From positions 62,001 through 126,000 of the forward strand of contig NZ_WASO01000011.1 in the NCBI RefSeq assembly GCF_009712605.1: a DNA stretch of 64,000 nucleotides, given 5' to 3'. Under the pieces are notes generated by a model. It saw nothing but the letters and a program-made list of their open reading frames with translations. It had not been told where the DNA came from and ran no database searches. The stretch's first letter is position 1. Every line of letters starts with the position of its first letter. This stretch comes from Paludibacter sp. GTDB taxonomy: Bacteria; Bacteroidota; Bacteroidia; Bacteroidales; Paludibacteraceae. Positions 8,529 through 15,048 of this stretch are shown here, one piece after another. The translations under genes were made by a program, and so were the position numbers.

Positions 8529-9548
8529 TTAATTTGCCGACTCAAATTGTCGCAGGAAGCGGACATCGTTCTCGGAGAACATCCGGAGGTCTTTCACCTG
8601 ATACTTCAGGTTGGTGATACGTTCGATACCCATCCCGAAAGCGTAGCCGGAATAAACTTTGCTGTCGATTCCGCAAGCTTCAAGCACATTCGGGTCAACC
8701 ATACCGCAACCGAGGATTTCCACCCAACCGGTATATTTACAGAAAGGACAGCCCTCGCCGTGGCAAAGATTGCAGGAAATATCCATTTCGGCCGATGGTT
8801 CGGTGAACGGGAAATAAGACGGACGCAAACGGATTTTGGTGTCTTCGCCGAACATCTCTTTGGCAAAATAGAGCAACGCCTGTTTCAGGTCGGCAAACGA
8901 TACGTCTTTGTCGATATAAAGACCTTCCACCTGATGGAAGAAGCAGTGTGCACGATAGGAAATCGCTTCGTTACGATAAACACGACCCGGACAAATAACA
9001 CGGATCGGAGGTTGCTGGTTGAGCATCACACGCGACTGAACCGACGAAGTGTGGGTGCGGAGCAACACATCGGGATCTTTTTCGATAAAGAAAGTATCCT
9101 GCATATCGCGGGCCGGGTGTTCGGGCGGAAAGTTGAGCGCACCGAAAACGTGCCAGTCGTCTTCTACCTCGGGACCTTCGGCAATGGTGAAGCCGATGCG
9201 GGCAAAAATATCGACGATTTCGTTTTTAACGATAGAGAGCGGATGGCGTGTTCCCAACAGAATAGGATCAGCCGAACGGGTCAGATCGGTTTCGCTACCG
9301 GTAGATGCGCTGTTTTCGAGCGACTCTTTCAGGTCGTTGATCTTGGCGGTAGCCGCCTCTTTCAATTCGTTAAGCAACTGACCCACCTGACGTTTCTGGT
9401 CGTTGGGCACTTCGCGAAATGCATTGAACAAAGAGGTGATTTCTCCCTTTTTGCTGAGATATTTTATACGTAATTCTTCGGCTTTTTCTTGTGTGGCGGC
9501 TGTCAGGCTTTCCACTTCTGCCTTCAGCTGGTTTATCTTATCAATCAT
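8529..9548 (-). CDS. pheS: Phenylalanine--tRNA ligase alpha subunit
   Basis: A 339-residue PheS. Residues 1-85 form the charged coiled-coil tRNA-binding arm (RIKYLSKKGEITSLFNAFRE). The class II catalytic core follows, with motif 2 around RVYRNEAISYRAHCFFHQVEG and motif 3 in GYAFGMGIERI near the C-terminus, and a Cys-rich stretch CNLCHGEGCPFCKYTGW that is common in this family. With PheT (not in the window) it charges tRNA-Phe. A minus-strand TACCTTTG lies 24 bases before the ATG. Confidence 0.98.
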   Translation of the reverse strand: MIDKINQLKAEVESLTAATQEKAEELRIKYLSKKGEITSLFNAFREVPNDQKRQVGQLLNELKEAATAKINDLKESLENSASTGSETDLTRSADPILLGTRHPLSIVKNEIVDIFARIGFTIAEGPEVEDDWHVFGALNFPPEHPARDMQDTFFIEKDPDVLLRTHTSSVQSRVMLNQQPPIRVICPGRVYRNEAISYRAHCFFHQVEGLYIDKDVSFADLKQALLYFAKEMFGEDTKIRLRPSYFPFTEPSAEMDISCNLCHGEGCPFCKYTGWVEILGCGMVDPNVLEACGIDSKVYSGYAFGMGIERITNLKYQVKDLRMFSENDVRFLRQFESAN

Positions 9549-9571
9549 AACGATATGAATTTTTCAGAGTG

Positions 9572-9579
9572 CAAAGGTA
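9572..9579 (-). promoter_or_regulatory. -7 element of pheS
   Basis: TACCTTTG on the minus strand, 23 bases before the pheS ATG. It matches the Bacteroidetes consensus exactly; no clear -33 TTG. Confidence 0.55.
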
Positions 9580-9642
9580 TTGATTTTTTACGAGAAAGCG
9601 ATGAGAAACCATTTCCAATCCTCACCGATTAATCATTTATTA

Positions 9643-9767
9643 ATGTTGAAAATTAGAGATTCCTGGCAAAACAACAAAAGAGGATAAATAGATTGTAACA
9701 AGTTTATAATAGGCCACTTATAGTTAAAAAATAAAAATATACATCATGTTTGATGTTGAAAATTAGA
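9643..9767 (+). repeat. 15-base direct repeat upstream of the candidate small RNA
   Basis: ATGTTGAAAATTAGA occurs identically at 9643-9657 and 9753-9767, 110 bases apart, in the gap between pheS and the AT-rich two-gene insert. The second copy lies just upstream of a TACCTTTG promoter element. Confidence 0.6.
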
Positions 9768-9775
9768 AAATGTTG

Positions 9776-9783
9776 TACCTTTG
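9776..9783 (+). promoter_or_regulatory. Orphan forward promoter element
   Basis: TACCTTTG on the plus strand with TTG at 9756-9758 (17 bases) and TTTG at 9749-9752 (23 bases) upstream. No plus-strand gene follows; a hairpin at 9822-9853 follows about 40 bases later. Confidence 0.45.
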
Positions 9784-9789
9784 TAGTGC

Positions 9790-9862
9790 TCATTCTGCCA
9801 TATTAGGAGAAAAGAGTTTCGAGGCTCGATAACACAAGATTGTTACCGAGCCTTGCGTTTTA
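9790..9862 (+). ncRNA. Candidate small RNA (about 70 nt)
   Basis: The stretch between a consensus -7 element (9776-9783) and a terminator-like hairpin (9822-9853) has no open frame, so a short transcript is the simplest reading. The boundaries are estimated from promoter geometry and the end of the T-rich tail. It could equally be a promoter relic left when the AT-rich insert arrived, with the hairpin serving only the leftward gene. No known RNA family was recognised. Confidence 0.25.
9822..9853. terminator. Strong hairpin, terminator-like
   Basis: AGGCTCG at 9822-9828 pairs with CGAGCCT at 9847-9853, and the inner TAACA (9830-9834) pairs with TGTTA (9841-9845), with one opposed base between them and a 6-base loop. 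On the plus strand it is followed by TGCGTTTT. It also lies just past the stop of the leftward gene at 9860. Confidence 0.7.
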
Positions 9863-10387
9863 ATAAACATCCGGTAATTTTTTCTTCTGTTTGTTCTCAA
9901 TTTGCTTCTTACCTCCAGGTTCATTCAAATAATAAGCTGTAAGCAGGTAATAGTCAGTTCCACTCCGTTGAGGTTCAAGAATTATAACATACTCTTGCTC
10001 TATATCATAAATATAAGTGCGAGTCACAGATCTACCCTTAACTCGGTCAATGAAACTAAAAACATCTATGACATCAGATCTTGATTCTTCAATATGGAAT
10101 TTCACCCAGTGTAATCGTTGCGAGCGCGCCATATCAAAACTTCTAGAGCCAATCTTCTTCCCCTTTTCATCTTTATCTTCCTTTGTTATTAAATGATTCA
10201 AAAGTATCTCCATTGATACTTGCCCATCTTTCTTGATCGGTCGAATCCATTTACTGCGGAATTGAAATTTCGGGTTATCTTCTATATCTCGCTTGAAGAC
10301 AGCCTTCAAAGACTCATTCCTTTGAGAAACTGTCAAGCAAGCTAAGTCAAGTAACTGCGGATAAATTTTGAGAATATTAAAATCCAT
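9860..10387 (-). CDS. Hypothetical protein, possible BECR-fold toxin/nuclease
   Basis: A 175-residue AT-rich gene, second in a two-gene unit and 8 bases after the DUF3800 gene. No family is certain. The pattern DMARSQRLHWVKFHIEE in the middle and SGTDYYLLTAYYLNEPGGKK near the end, where the latter resembles the last strand of phage-encoded barnase/EndoU/colicin/RelE-like (BECR) nucleases, suggests a small RNase domain at residues 55-165. The basic C-terminus (KQIENKQKKKL) would fit nucleic-acid binding. This is inference from motif shape. The partner and the low G+C suggest an acquired defence or toxin-type cassette. Confidence 0.6.
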   Translation of the reverse strand: MDFNILKIYPQLLDLACLTVSQRNESLKAVFKRDIEDNPKFQFRSKWIRPIKKDGQVSMEILLNHLITKEDKDEKGKKIGSRSFDMARSQRLHWVKFHIEESRSDVIDVFSFIDRVKGRSVTRTYIYDIEQEYVIILEPQRSGTDYYLLTAYYLNEPGGKKQIENKQKKKLPDVY

Positions 10388-10395
10388 AACGCAGC

Positions 10396-11070
10396 TTATT
10401 TTAAATCAATATAAAACAGATTAAACTTCTCAATAGCCTTAGGAGTACTTTGAGTGATCGGCAATGGACAATGCGATTGGATTCGATCTATGATCTTATT
10501 TTTAGCAATAACCCTCTTTTCATTTCTTAGATGATAGGCAATAGCCCCCATAAGTACATCAGTAAGTTGCATCAACTCGCTTTCATAAGAACGGATCACC
10601 TGCAAAGTTCTAACCGATACGAAATTCCTATTTAAATAATTCATTAGGCTTGCGGCCTTCTCATAACTATGAGTGTCTTTAATGTCAATGTAGATATTGT
10701 AATTATATTCGGGAAATATTTTCTTGCTCAATAATTGAAAATACATTTTGTCGTAAAAATCATCATGGGTTTGATGAAAAAGTTCATGTTTAAGTTGTGA
10801 TTTATCAATGACAATAGCCCTGAATTGCAAATCAGTAGCAAAAAAATATTCAATAAGCTCTTTATAAAAAGGATATTGAGATTTTGAAAGTGCACTCCAT
10901 TTTACTTCTCCTTTAAAAAAATATTTCTCCTTCAAAGCCCGTATATTCCGAGAATGTATTTTTACCTGATTGTATGAAGAGCTAACGTATGAAATAAGCA
11001 TAAAGGGGAAGTGGTCATTTTCGAGATGACAACTTTCATCACAATAAAAATTAAAAGTTTTATTAATCAT
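10396..11070 (-). CDS. DUF3800 domain protein
   Basis: A 224-residue protein with the DUF3800 layout: FYCDES at residues 8-13 (two acidic residues after a strand), FKGEVKWSAL near 55, IYIDIKD near 130 and LTDVLMGAIAYHLRN near 180. The spaced acidic residues recall an RNase H-like active site, and a nuclease role has been suggested for the family but is not established. It is first in the unit, with a -7 element at 11116-11123, and overlaps nothing. Base composition is unlike its neighbours (17 G/C in the 60 bases from 10741, against 36 in the 60 bases from 9121 in pheS), pointing to recent transfer. Confidence 0.82.
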   Translation of the reverse strand: MINKTFNFYCDESCHLENDHFPFMLISYVSSSYNQVKIHSRNIRALKEKYFFKGEVKWSALSKSQYPFYKELIEYFFATDLQFRAIVIDKSQLKHELFHQTHDDFYDKMYFQLLSKKIFPEYNYNIYIDIKDTHSYEKAASLMNYLNRNFVSVRTLQVIRSYESELMQLTDVLMGAIAYHLRNEKRVIAKNKIIDRIQSHCPLPITQSTPKAIEKFNLFYIDLK

Positions 11071-11115
11071 GGCAATACTAATATTCTTGTAAAAATTTCA
11101 TTCCACTTTTAATAG

Positions 11116-11123
11116 CAAATATA
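11116..11123 (-). promoter_or_regulatory. -7 element of the DUF3800 unit
   Basis: TATATTTG on the minus strand, 46 bases before the ATG at 11070. No convincing -33. Confidence 0.4.
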
Positions 11124-11229
11124 TCACTCTTTTCTTGATATATTGCAGACCCGAGAATTGAGCTTCTAGGAAAAATATTCACCTTCTCATAACTATAAGT
11201 ATAGAACGTCAAGAAAGATACCTCGCAAC

Positions 11230-12123
11230 TTATTGTTCAGCAAGCTCGGCCAGAAAGACTTCCTGCAAAATAGCCGGATTGTACGACAGTTTGGCCTGAC
11301 GCAAACCCTCCACGCCACCATCCTCCGCCCGGTTCACATATTTGTAACCGGTGGCGTAATGACGAATCATTTCTCTGTTTATCAACGTATAAGATCCACG
11401 ATGAATGTGTGATGCCTTTTCAAAAAGGCAAAGATAGACCTCATCGTTGAGCGGAGTACCGACAGAGATACCGGCCACTTTACCATCCAAACGGATGCAG
11501 CCGCCATCAAGTGGCATTTTGTCATAATAGAGAAAATAGTCGTTGATGGCCTTGTTTTCAATAAAACGCTTCGACTCAGGATTGTCGTTGTAGTGGTAAT
11601 CCCAGGCATCGTTGAACGCAATGCATTCGCCGATATTATCGGACGTGATGGGCTCAAATTGCCACGAGTAGTTCTTTTCAACGAAGTTGATATGATTTCT
11701 CTTGGGCTGCAAGGCCTTACCGCTCAAAGATGCCAGTTTTTCCGACTCGTAAAGATATTCGTACTCATTGCGCGAAGGGATAAATTTGAACTTGCCGGGC
11801 ATCAGTCGCTCCATCACTTCCTTGTTTTCAGGAGTAATTTGCCCGATCACCGGAGCGCAATCGAGACAAAAAGAGTGATCGAGCATCGCCTCAAGGGTCG
11901 GGATCAAATCGTCGTTGCCAACGGGGAAGAGAAAATAGTGGCATCCGTCAACATAGGTTTTGATTAACAGGTGATTGTCAAATTCGGCAATCTGAAAATC
12001 GTAGACATTCCGCCACAGAAAAAGCACCTCGAATGAATAGGTGAAAAGCCGTGTATGCTGTTGCTTTAAATAGCTATTTATTAAATCTTTGTCCGATAAT
12101 GTTACCGGTCTGAATGAAAGCAT
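11230..12123 (-). CDS. DUF2156 / phosphatidylglycerol lysyltransferase C-terminal-like protein
   Basis: A 297-residue soluble protein of the DUF2156 family, which has the double-GNAT fold of the catalytic half of lysyl-phosphatidylglycerol synthases. The hallmark YLYESEKLASLSGKALQPKRNHIN is at about residues 125-150, and VNRAEDGGVEGLRQAKLSYNP near the end. The multi-helix membrane half of MprF is absent, so it is a stand-alone version. Such proteins are common in Bacteroidales and gut Firmicutes, mostly without assigned substrates; transfer of an acyl or aminoacyl group is likely but unproven. Confidence 0.8.
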   Translation of the reverse strand: MLSFRPVTLSDKDLINSYLKQQHTRLFTYSFEVLFLWRNVYDFQIAEFDNHLLIKTYVDGCHYFLFPVGNDDLIPTLEAMLDHSFCLDCAPVIGQITPENKEVMERLMPGKFKFIPSRNEYEYLYESEKLASLSGKALQPKRNHINFVEKNYSWQFEPITSDNIGECIAFNDAWDYHYNDNPESKRFIENKAINDYFLYYDKMPLDGGCIRLDGKVAGISVGTPLNDEVYLCLFEKASHIHRGSYTLINREMIRHYATGYKYVNRAEDGGVEGLRQAKLSYNPAILQEVFLAELAEQ

Positions 12124-12143
12124 AAAATTGATTTACGATTTTT

Positions 12144-12159
12144 CCCGATAGTTATCGGG
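12144..12159. repeat. Short palindrome
   Basis: CCCGATA and TATCGGG separated by two bases, upstream of the DUF2156 gene and downstream of the aminotransferase stop. It lacks a T-run on the minus strand, so it is not a convincing terminator. Such CCGATA-type palindromes recur in Bacteroidetes intergenic DNA. Confidence 0.4.
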
Positions 12160-12272
12160 GTTACAATTTACGATTGAATCTGTTCGAAAACCGCAGAAAG
12201 CGTTAAGATAGACGCAAAGGACGCAGAGAAATAAACAGTGGATTATTTCCACATCCTCAAATCTCCACCTTC

Positions 12273-13421
12273 TCACATCATCCTCTCCTGCAAATATCGT
12301 TCCAACCGATTTAGTCCTTCCGCAATGTTTTCGAGCGAATTGGCGTACGAAAAACGGACGAATCCCTCGCCTTTGGTTCCGAAATCGACTCCAGACGTAA
12401 TGCCGACATGTGCATTTTCGAGCACATCGAAAGCAAATTTGTACGAATCGGAAGTAAATTTTCGTGCATCGGCTAATACGTAAAAAGCTCCCTGAGGCTC
12501 AACCTTTATTTCAAACCCGATTTCGCGCAAACGGTGAATCATAAACCGACGGCGTTCGTCATACACAGCCCGCATTTTCACCACATCTGCGTCGGACTCT
12601 TCGAGTGCGGCAATTCCTGCAGCCTGAGCCGTAGAAGGGGCACAGATAAAGAGATTTTGCTGAAGAATCTGCAACATGCGCATATACTCCTGCGGTGCAA
12701 TCACGTAACCCAACCGTAGTCCGGTCATGGCAAAACGCTTAGAAAAGCCATTCACCACAAAAGCATTATCTGTAAATTCAAGGATGGAGTGCGCCCTCCC
12801 GTTGTAGACCAAACCGTGATAAATTTCGTCTGAGATAACCGGGAACTGTAATTGTGCCAACATCCGGAAAACCGATTCGTCGGCCAATGTTCCCGAAGGA
12901 TTCATGGGTGAATTGAAAAAGAGCGTCCGGGTGCGTGGCGTGATGGCCTTTTGCAACGATTCGGCTTCGTACTGAAATCCCGTTTCGGCGCGCACCTCCA
13001 CATCGACAGGAACAGCCCGGCAGGCCAGCGCAAAATTGCGGTAGCAGGGATAGCCCGGATTAGTCATAATCACCTCATCGCCGGCATTACACATCGCCAT
13101 CAATATCATCAGGATAGCAGGCGAACTGCCCGAAGTAACCAGTACACGGCCGGGTGTTACCGTTACTCCGTACTCCTTTTTGTAAAAACGGCAGATGGCT
13201 TCGCGCAAAGCGAGATCGCCAAGCGAGTGGGTATAGTGAGTTTTGCCGCTCTGTTGCGCCTTTTCGGCAGCTTCGGCAACGCATTGCGGTACATCAAAAT
13301 CGGGCTCTCCCACCTCCATGTGGATGATGGGAATACCCTGTTTTTCAAGTTCGGATGCCCGTTCCAGCACCTCCATCACAATAAAAGGGGTCATCTTTTC
13401 GGCATCGGGATTCAGAAACAT
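12273..13421 (-). CDS. Class I/II PLP-dependent aminotransferase
   Basis: A 382-residue fold-type I aminotransferase of the AspC/AlaT-like group. The N-terminal IIHMEVGEPDFDVP, the aromatic HYTHSLGDLALREAI, NSPMNPSGTL and ISDEIYHGLVY are family landmarks, and the PLP-binding lysine is in VNGFSKRFAMTGLRLGY. It probably transfers amino groups between aspartate, alanine or aromatic amino acids and 2-oxoglutarate; the exact substrate is not readable. The ATG at 13421 was chosen; an in-frame TTG three codons upstream is less likely. A minus-strand TAATTTTG at 13506-13513 is a plausible -7 element. Confidence 0.9.
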   Translation of the reverse strand: MFLNPDAEKMTPFIVMEVLERASELEKQGIPIIHMEVGEPDFDVPQCVAEAAEKAQQSGKTHYTHSLGDLALREAICRFYKKEYGVTVTPGRVLVTSGSSPAILMILMAMCNAGDEVIMTNPGYPCYRNFALACRAVPVDVEVRAETGFQYEAESLQKAITPRTRTLFFNSPMNPSGTLADESVFRMLAQLQFPVISDEIYHGLVYNGRAHSILEFTDNAFVVNGFSKRFAMTGLRLGYVIAPQEYMRMLQILQQNLFICAPSTAQAAGIAALEESDADVVKMRAVYDERRRFMIHRLREIGFEIKVEPQGAFYVLADARKFTSDSYKFAFDVLENAHVGITSGVDFGTKGEGFVRFSYANSLENIAEGLNRLERYLQERMM

Positions 13422-13505
13422 GCAGTTCAAAGTTTAATATTCAAAAGCCTCATCCGATGGCAGAAGCAATCGGGATAAGCGAGGCTACGAAGGAATTTGA
13501 TAGCT

Positions 13506-13513
13506 CAAAATTA
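13506..13513 (-). promoter_or_regulatory. -7 element of the aminotransferase gene
   Basis: TAATTTTG on the minus strand, 84 bases before the ATG at 13421. No -33 partner was identified. Confidence 0.35.
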
Positions 13514-13557
13514 GGAATAAAATATGAATCTGCCATGTACGGCCATAAAAGCCGAAA

Positions 13558-13615
13558 TCACATATTTCGTGCCGAAAGTGTGAGAAAAATCACATAATTG
13601 GCACGAAATGTGTGA
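13558..13615. repeat. Nested inverted repeats upstream of the first DUF4143 ATPase
   Basis: Outer arms TCACATATTTCGTGCC (13558-13573) and GGCACGAAATGTGTGA (13600-13615) are complementary at 15 of 16 positions. Between them TGTGA and TCACA form an inner inverted repeat. The whole lies 30 bases upstream of the -7 element of the ATPase gene, so it could be an operator. Confidence 0.7.
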
Positions 13616-13644
13616 TTACTTGTCGAACTGAACCAAAGAAAGTG

Positions 13645-13652
13645 TATATTTG
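13645..13652 (+). promoter_or_regulatory. -7 element of the first DUF4143 ATPase
   Basis: TATATTTG with TTG at 13620-13622, 22 bases upstream. The ATG follows 24 bases later. Confidence 0.5.
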
Positions 13653-13675
13653 CACCATCAAAACTCCACTGCCGT

Positions 13676-14986
13676 ATGGAAATAAACCGTTCTGCCTTAT
13701 CACAATTACAGACCTGGCTTAATTCAAAAACAAGGAAGCCTCTGATTCTTCAAGGAGCACGTCAGGTAGGGAAAACATGGTTATTGAAAAAATTCGGGGC
13801 TCTCTGCTTCGAGAATATCGCCTATTTCAACTTTGACGAGCAACCCGAACTGAAGCAATTTTTCGAACAAACGAAAGATATACAAAGGCTGTTGTCGAAT
13901 CTCACCCTGATAAACGGAAAACCAATCGAACCGCAAAAAACGCTTGTTTTTTTCGACGAAATTCAGGAGTGCAACGATGCTCTGAACAGCTTGAAATATT
14001 TTTGCGAAAATGCTCCCGAATATGCTGTTGTCTGTGCCGGTTCGTTACTGGGCGTTACCCTTGCGAGGGGAGCCTCATTCCCTGTCGGAAAAGTGGAATT
14101 TATGACAATCTACCCGTTCACTTTTTCTGAGTTTTTGCAGTCAGCCGATCCTCGCCTTGCCGATTATCTTGCATCCATCCGAACCATCGAACCTATTCCC
14201 GACTTGTTTTTCAACCAGTTGATCGACCATTACAAAATGTATTTTCTGTCGGGAGGAATGCCGGAAGCAATTCTTGCTCTTCTCGATCACAAAGATGTGG
14301 AGTTGACACAAAGAGTTTTGAAAAATATACTCGATGCCTACAGCCTTGATTTTTCAAAACATGCAGATAAAGCCACCATTCCAAAGATTGCTCTACTATG
14401 GAATTCTATTCCGTCACAACTTTCACGTGAAAATAAGAAGTTTATTTATCAGACGGTGAAACAGGGAGCCCGTACCCGTGAATACGAGGATGCGCTTTCG
14501 TGGCTTTTGCAGGCGGGATTAATTCATAAAATCTTTTGTTGCAAAAAGCCGGGATTGCCGCTATCGGCTTACGACGATCTTTCTGCTTTCAAAATATACA
14601 TGTCAGACGTAGGCTTGCTGCGCCGTTTCTCCGCACTCGATCCTGTTGCAATCCGCGAAGGCAACAGGCTTTTCACAGAATTCAAAGGGGCGTTGACCGA
14701 AAATTATGTGCTACAAAGCTTGTTAACGCAGTTTGAAGTAACTCCCCGCTACTGGACATCGGGGAATCAGGCAGAGGTTGATTTCATTATTCAGGTTGGG
14801 AATGAAATTGTCCCGGTAGAAGTAAAAGCGGACGAAAATGTTGCAGGCAAAAGCCTGAATGTCTATGATAAACAGTTCTCTCCAAAGCGGAGACTTCGTT
14901 ATTCGTTGAAAAACCTGAAACAAGATGGCAACCTGTTGAATATTCCTCTCTTTATGGTGGATAATACAAAGCAATTTCTCGCATAA
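13676..14986 (+). CDS. AAA_14/DUF4143 ATPase
   Basis: A 436-residue protein with an N-terminal AAA-type ATPase (Walker A GARQVGKT at 27-34, Walker B in TLVFFDEIQE near 100, sensor-like CAGSLLG near 125) and a C-terminal DUF4143 domain. The tail contains NQAEVDFII, then VPVEVKAD, a spacing resembling a PD-(D/E)xK nuclease core, as is usual in this family. These ATPases are numerous in Bacteroidetes and archaea, often with several divergent copies per genome; function is not established. It is a single-gene unit with nested inverted repeats upstream and a strong terminator downstream. A second, distant member lies at 40489. Confidence 0.92.
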   Translation: MEINRSALSQLQTWLNSKTRKPLILQGARQVGKTWLLKKFGALCFENIAYFNFDEQPELKQFFEQTKDIQRLLSNLTLINGKPIEPQKTLVFFDEIQECNDALNSLKYFCENAPEYAVVCAGSLLGVTLARGASFPVGKVEFMTIYPFTFSEFLQSADPRLADYLASIRTIEPIPDLFFNQLIDHYKMYFLSGGMPEAILALLDHKDVELTQRVLKNILDAYSLDFSKHADKATIPKIALLWNSIPSQLSRENKKFIYQTVKQGARTREYEDALSWLLQAGLIHKIFCCKKPGLPLSAYDDLSAFKIYMSDVGLLRRFSALDPVAIREGNRLFTEFKGALTENYVLQSLLTQFEVTPRYWTSGNQAEVDFIIQVGNEIVPVEVKADENVAGKSLNVYDKQFSPKRRLRYSLKNLKQDGNLLNIPLFMVDNTKQFLA

Positions 14987-14991
14987 TACGA

Positions 14992-15025
14992 CAAAGGGTC
15001 GCAACTTTTCAGTTGCGACCCTTTG
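14992..15025. terminator. Bidirectional terminator between ATPase and S41 protease genes
   Basis: A perfect 15-base inverted repeat (CAAAGGGTCGCAACT / AGTTGCGACCCTTTG) around a TTTC loop, between convergent genes. There is no long T-run on either side, but the stem is very stable. Confidence 0.8.
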
Positions 15026-15048
15026 AATATTTCATCAAAAGCAATGCG

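Noticed and set aside
8547-9473. Plus-strand open frame of about 300 codons opposite pheS
   Set aside because: Shadow of the pheS coding sequence; composition and lack of any family match argue against a gene.
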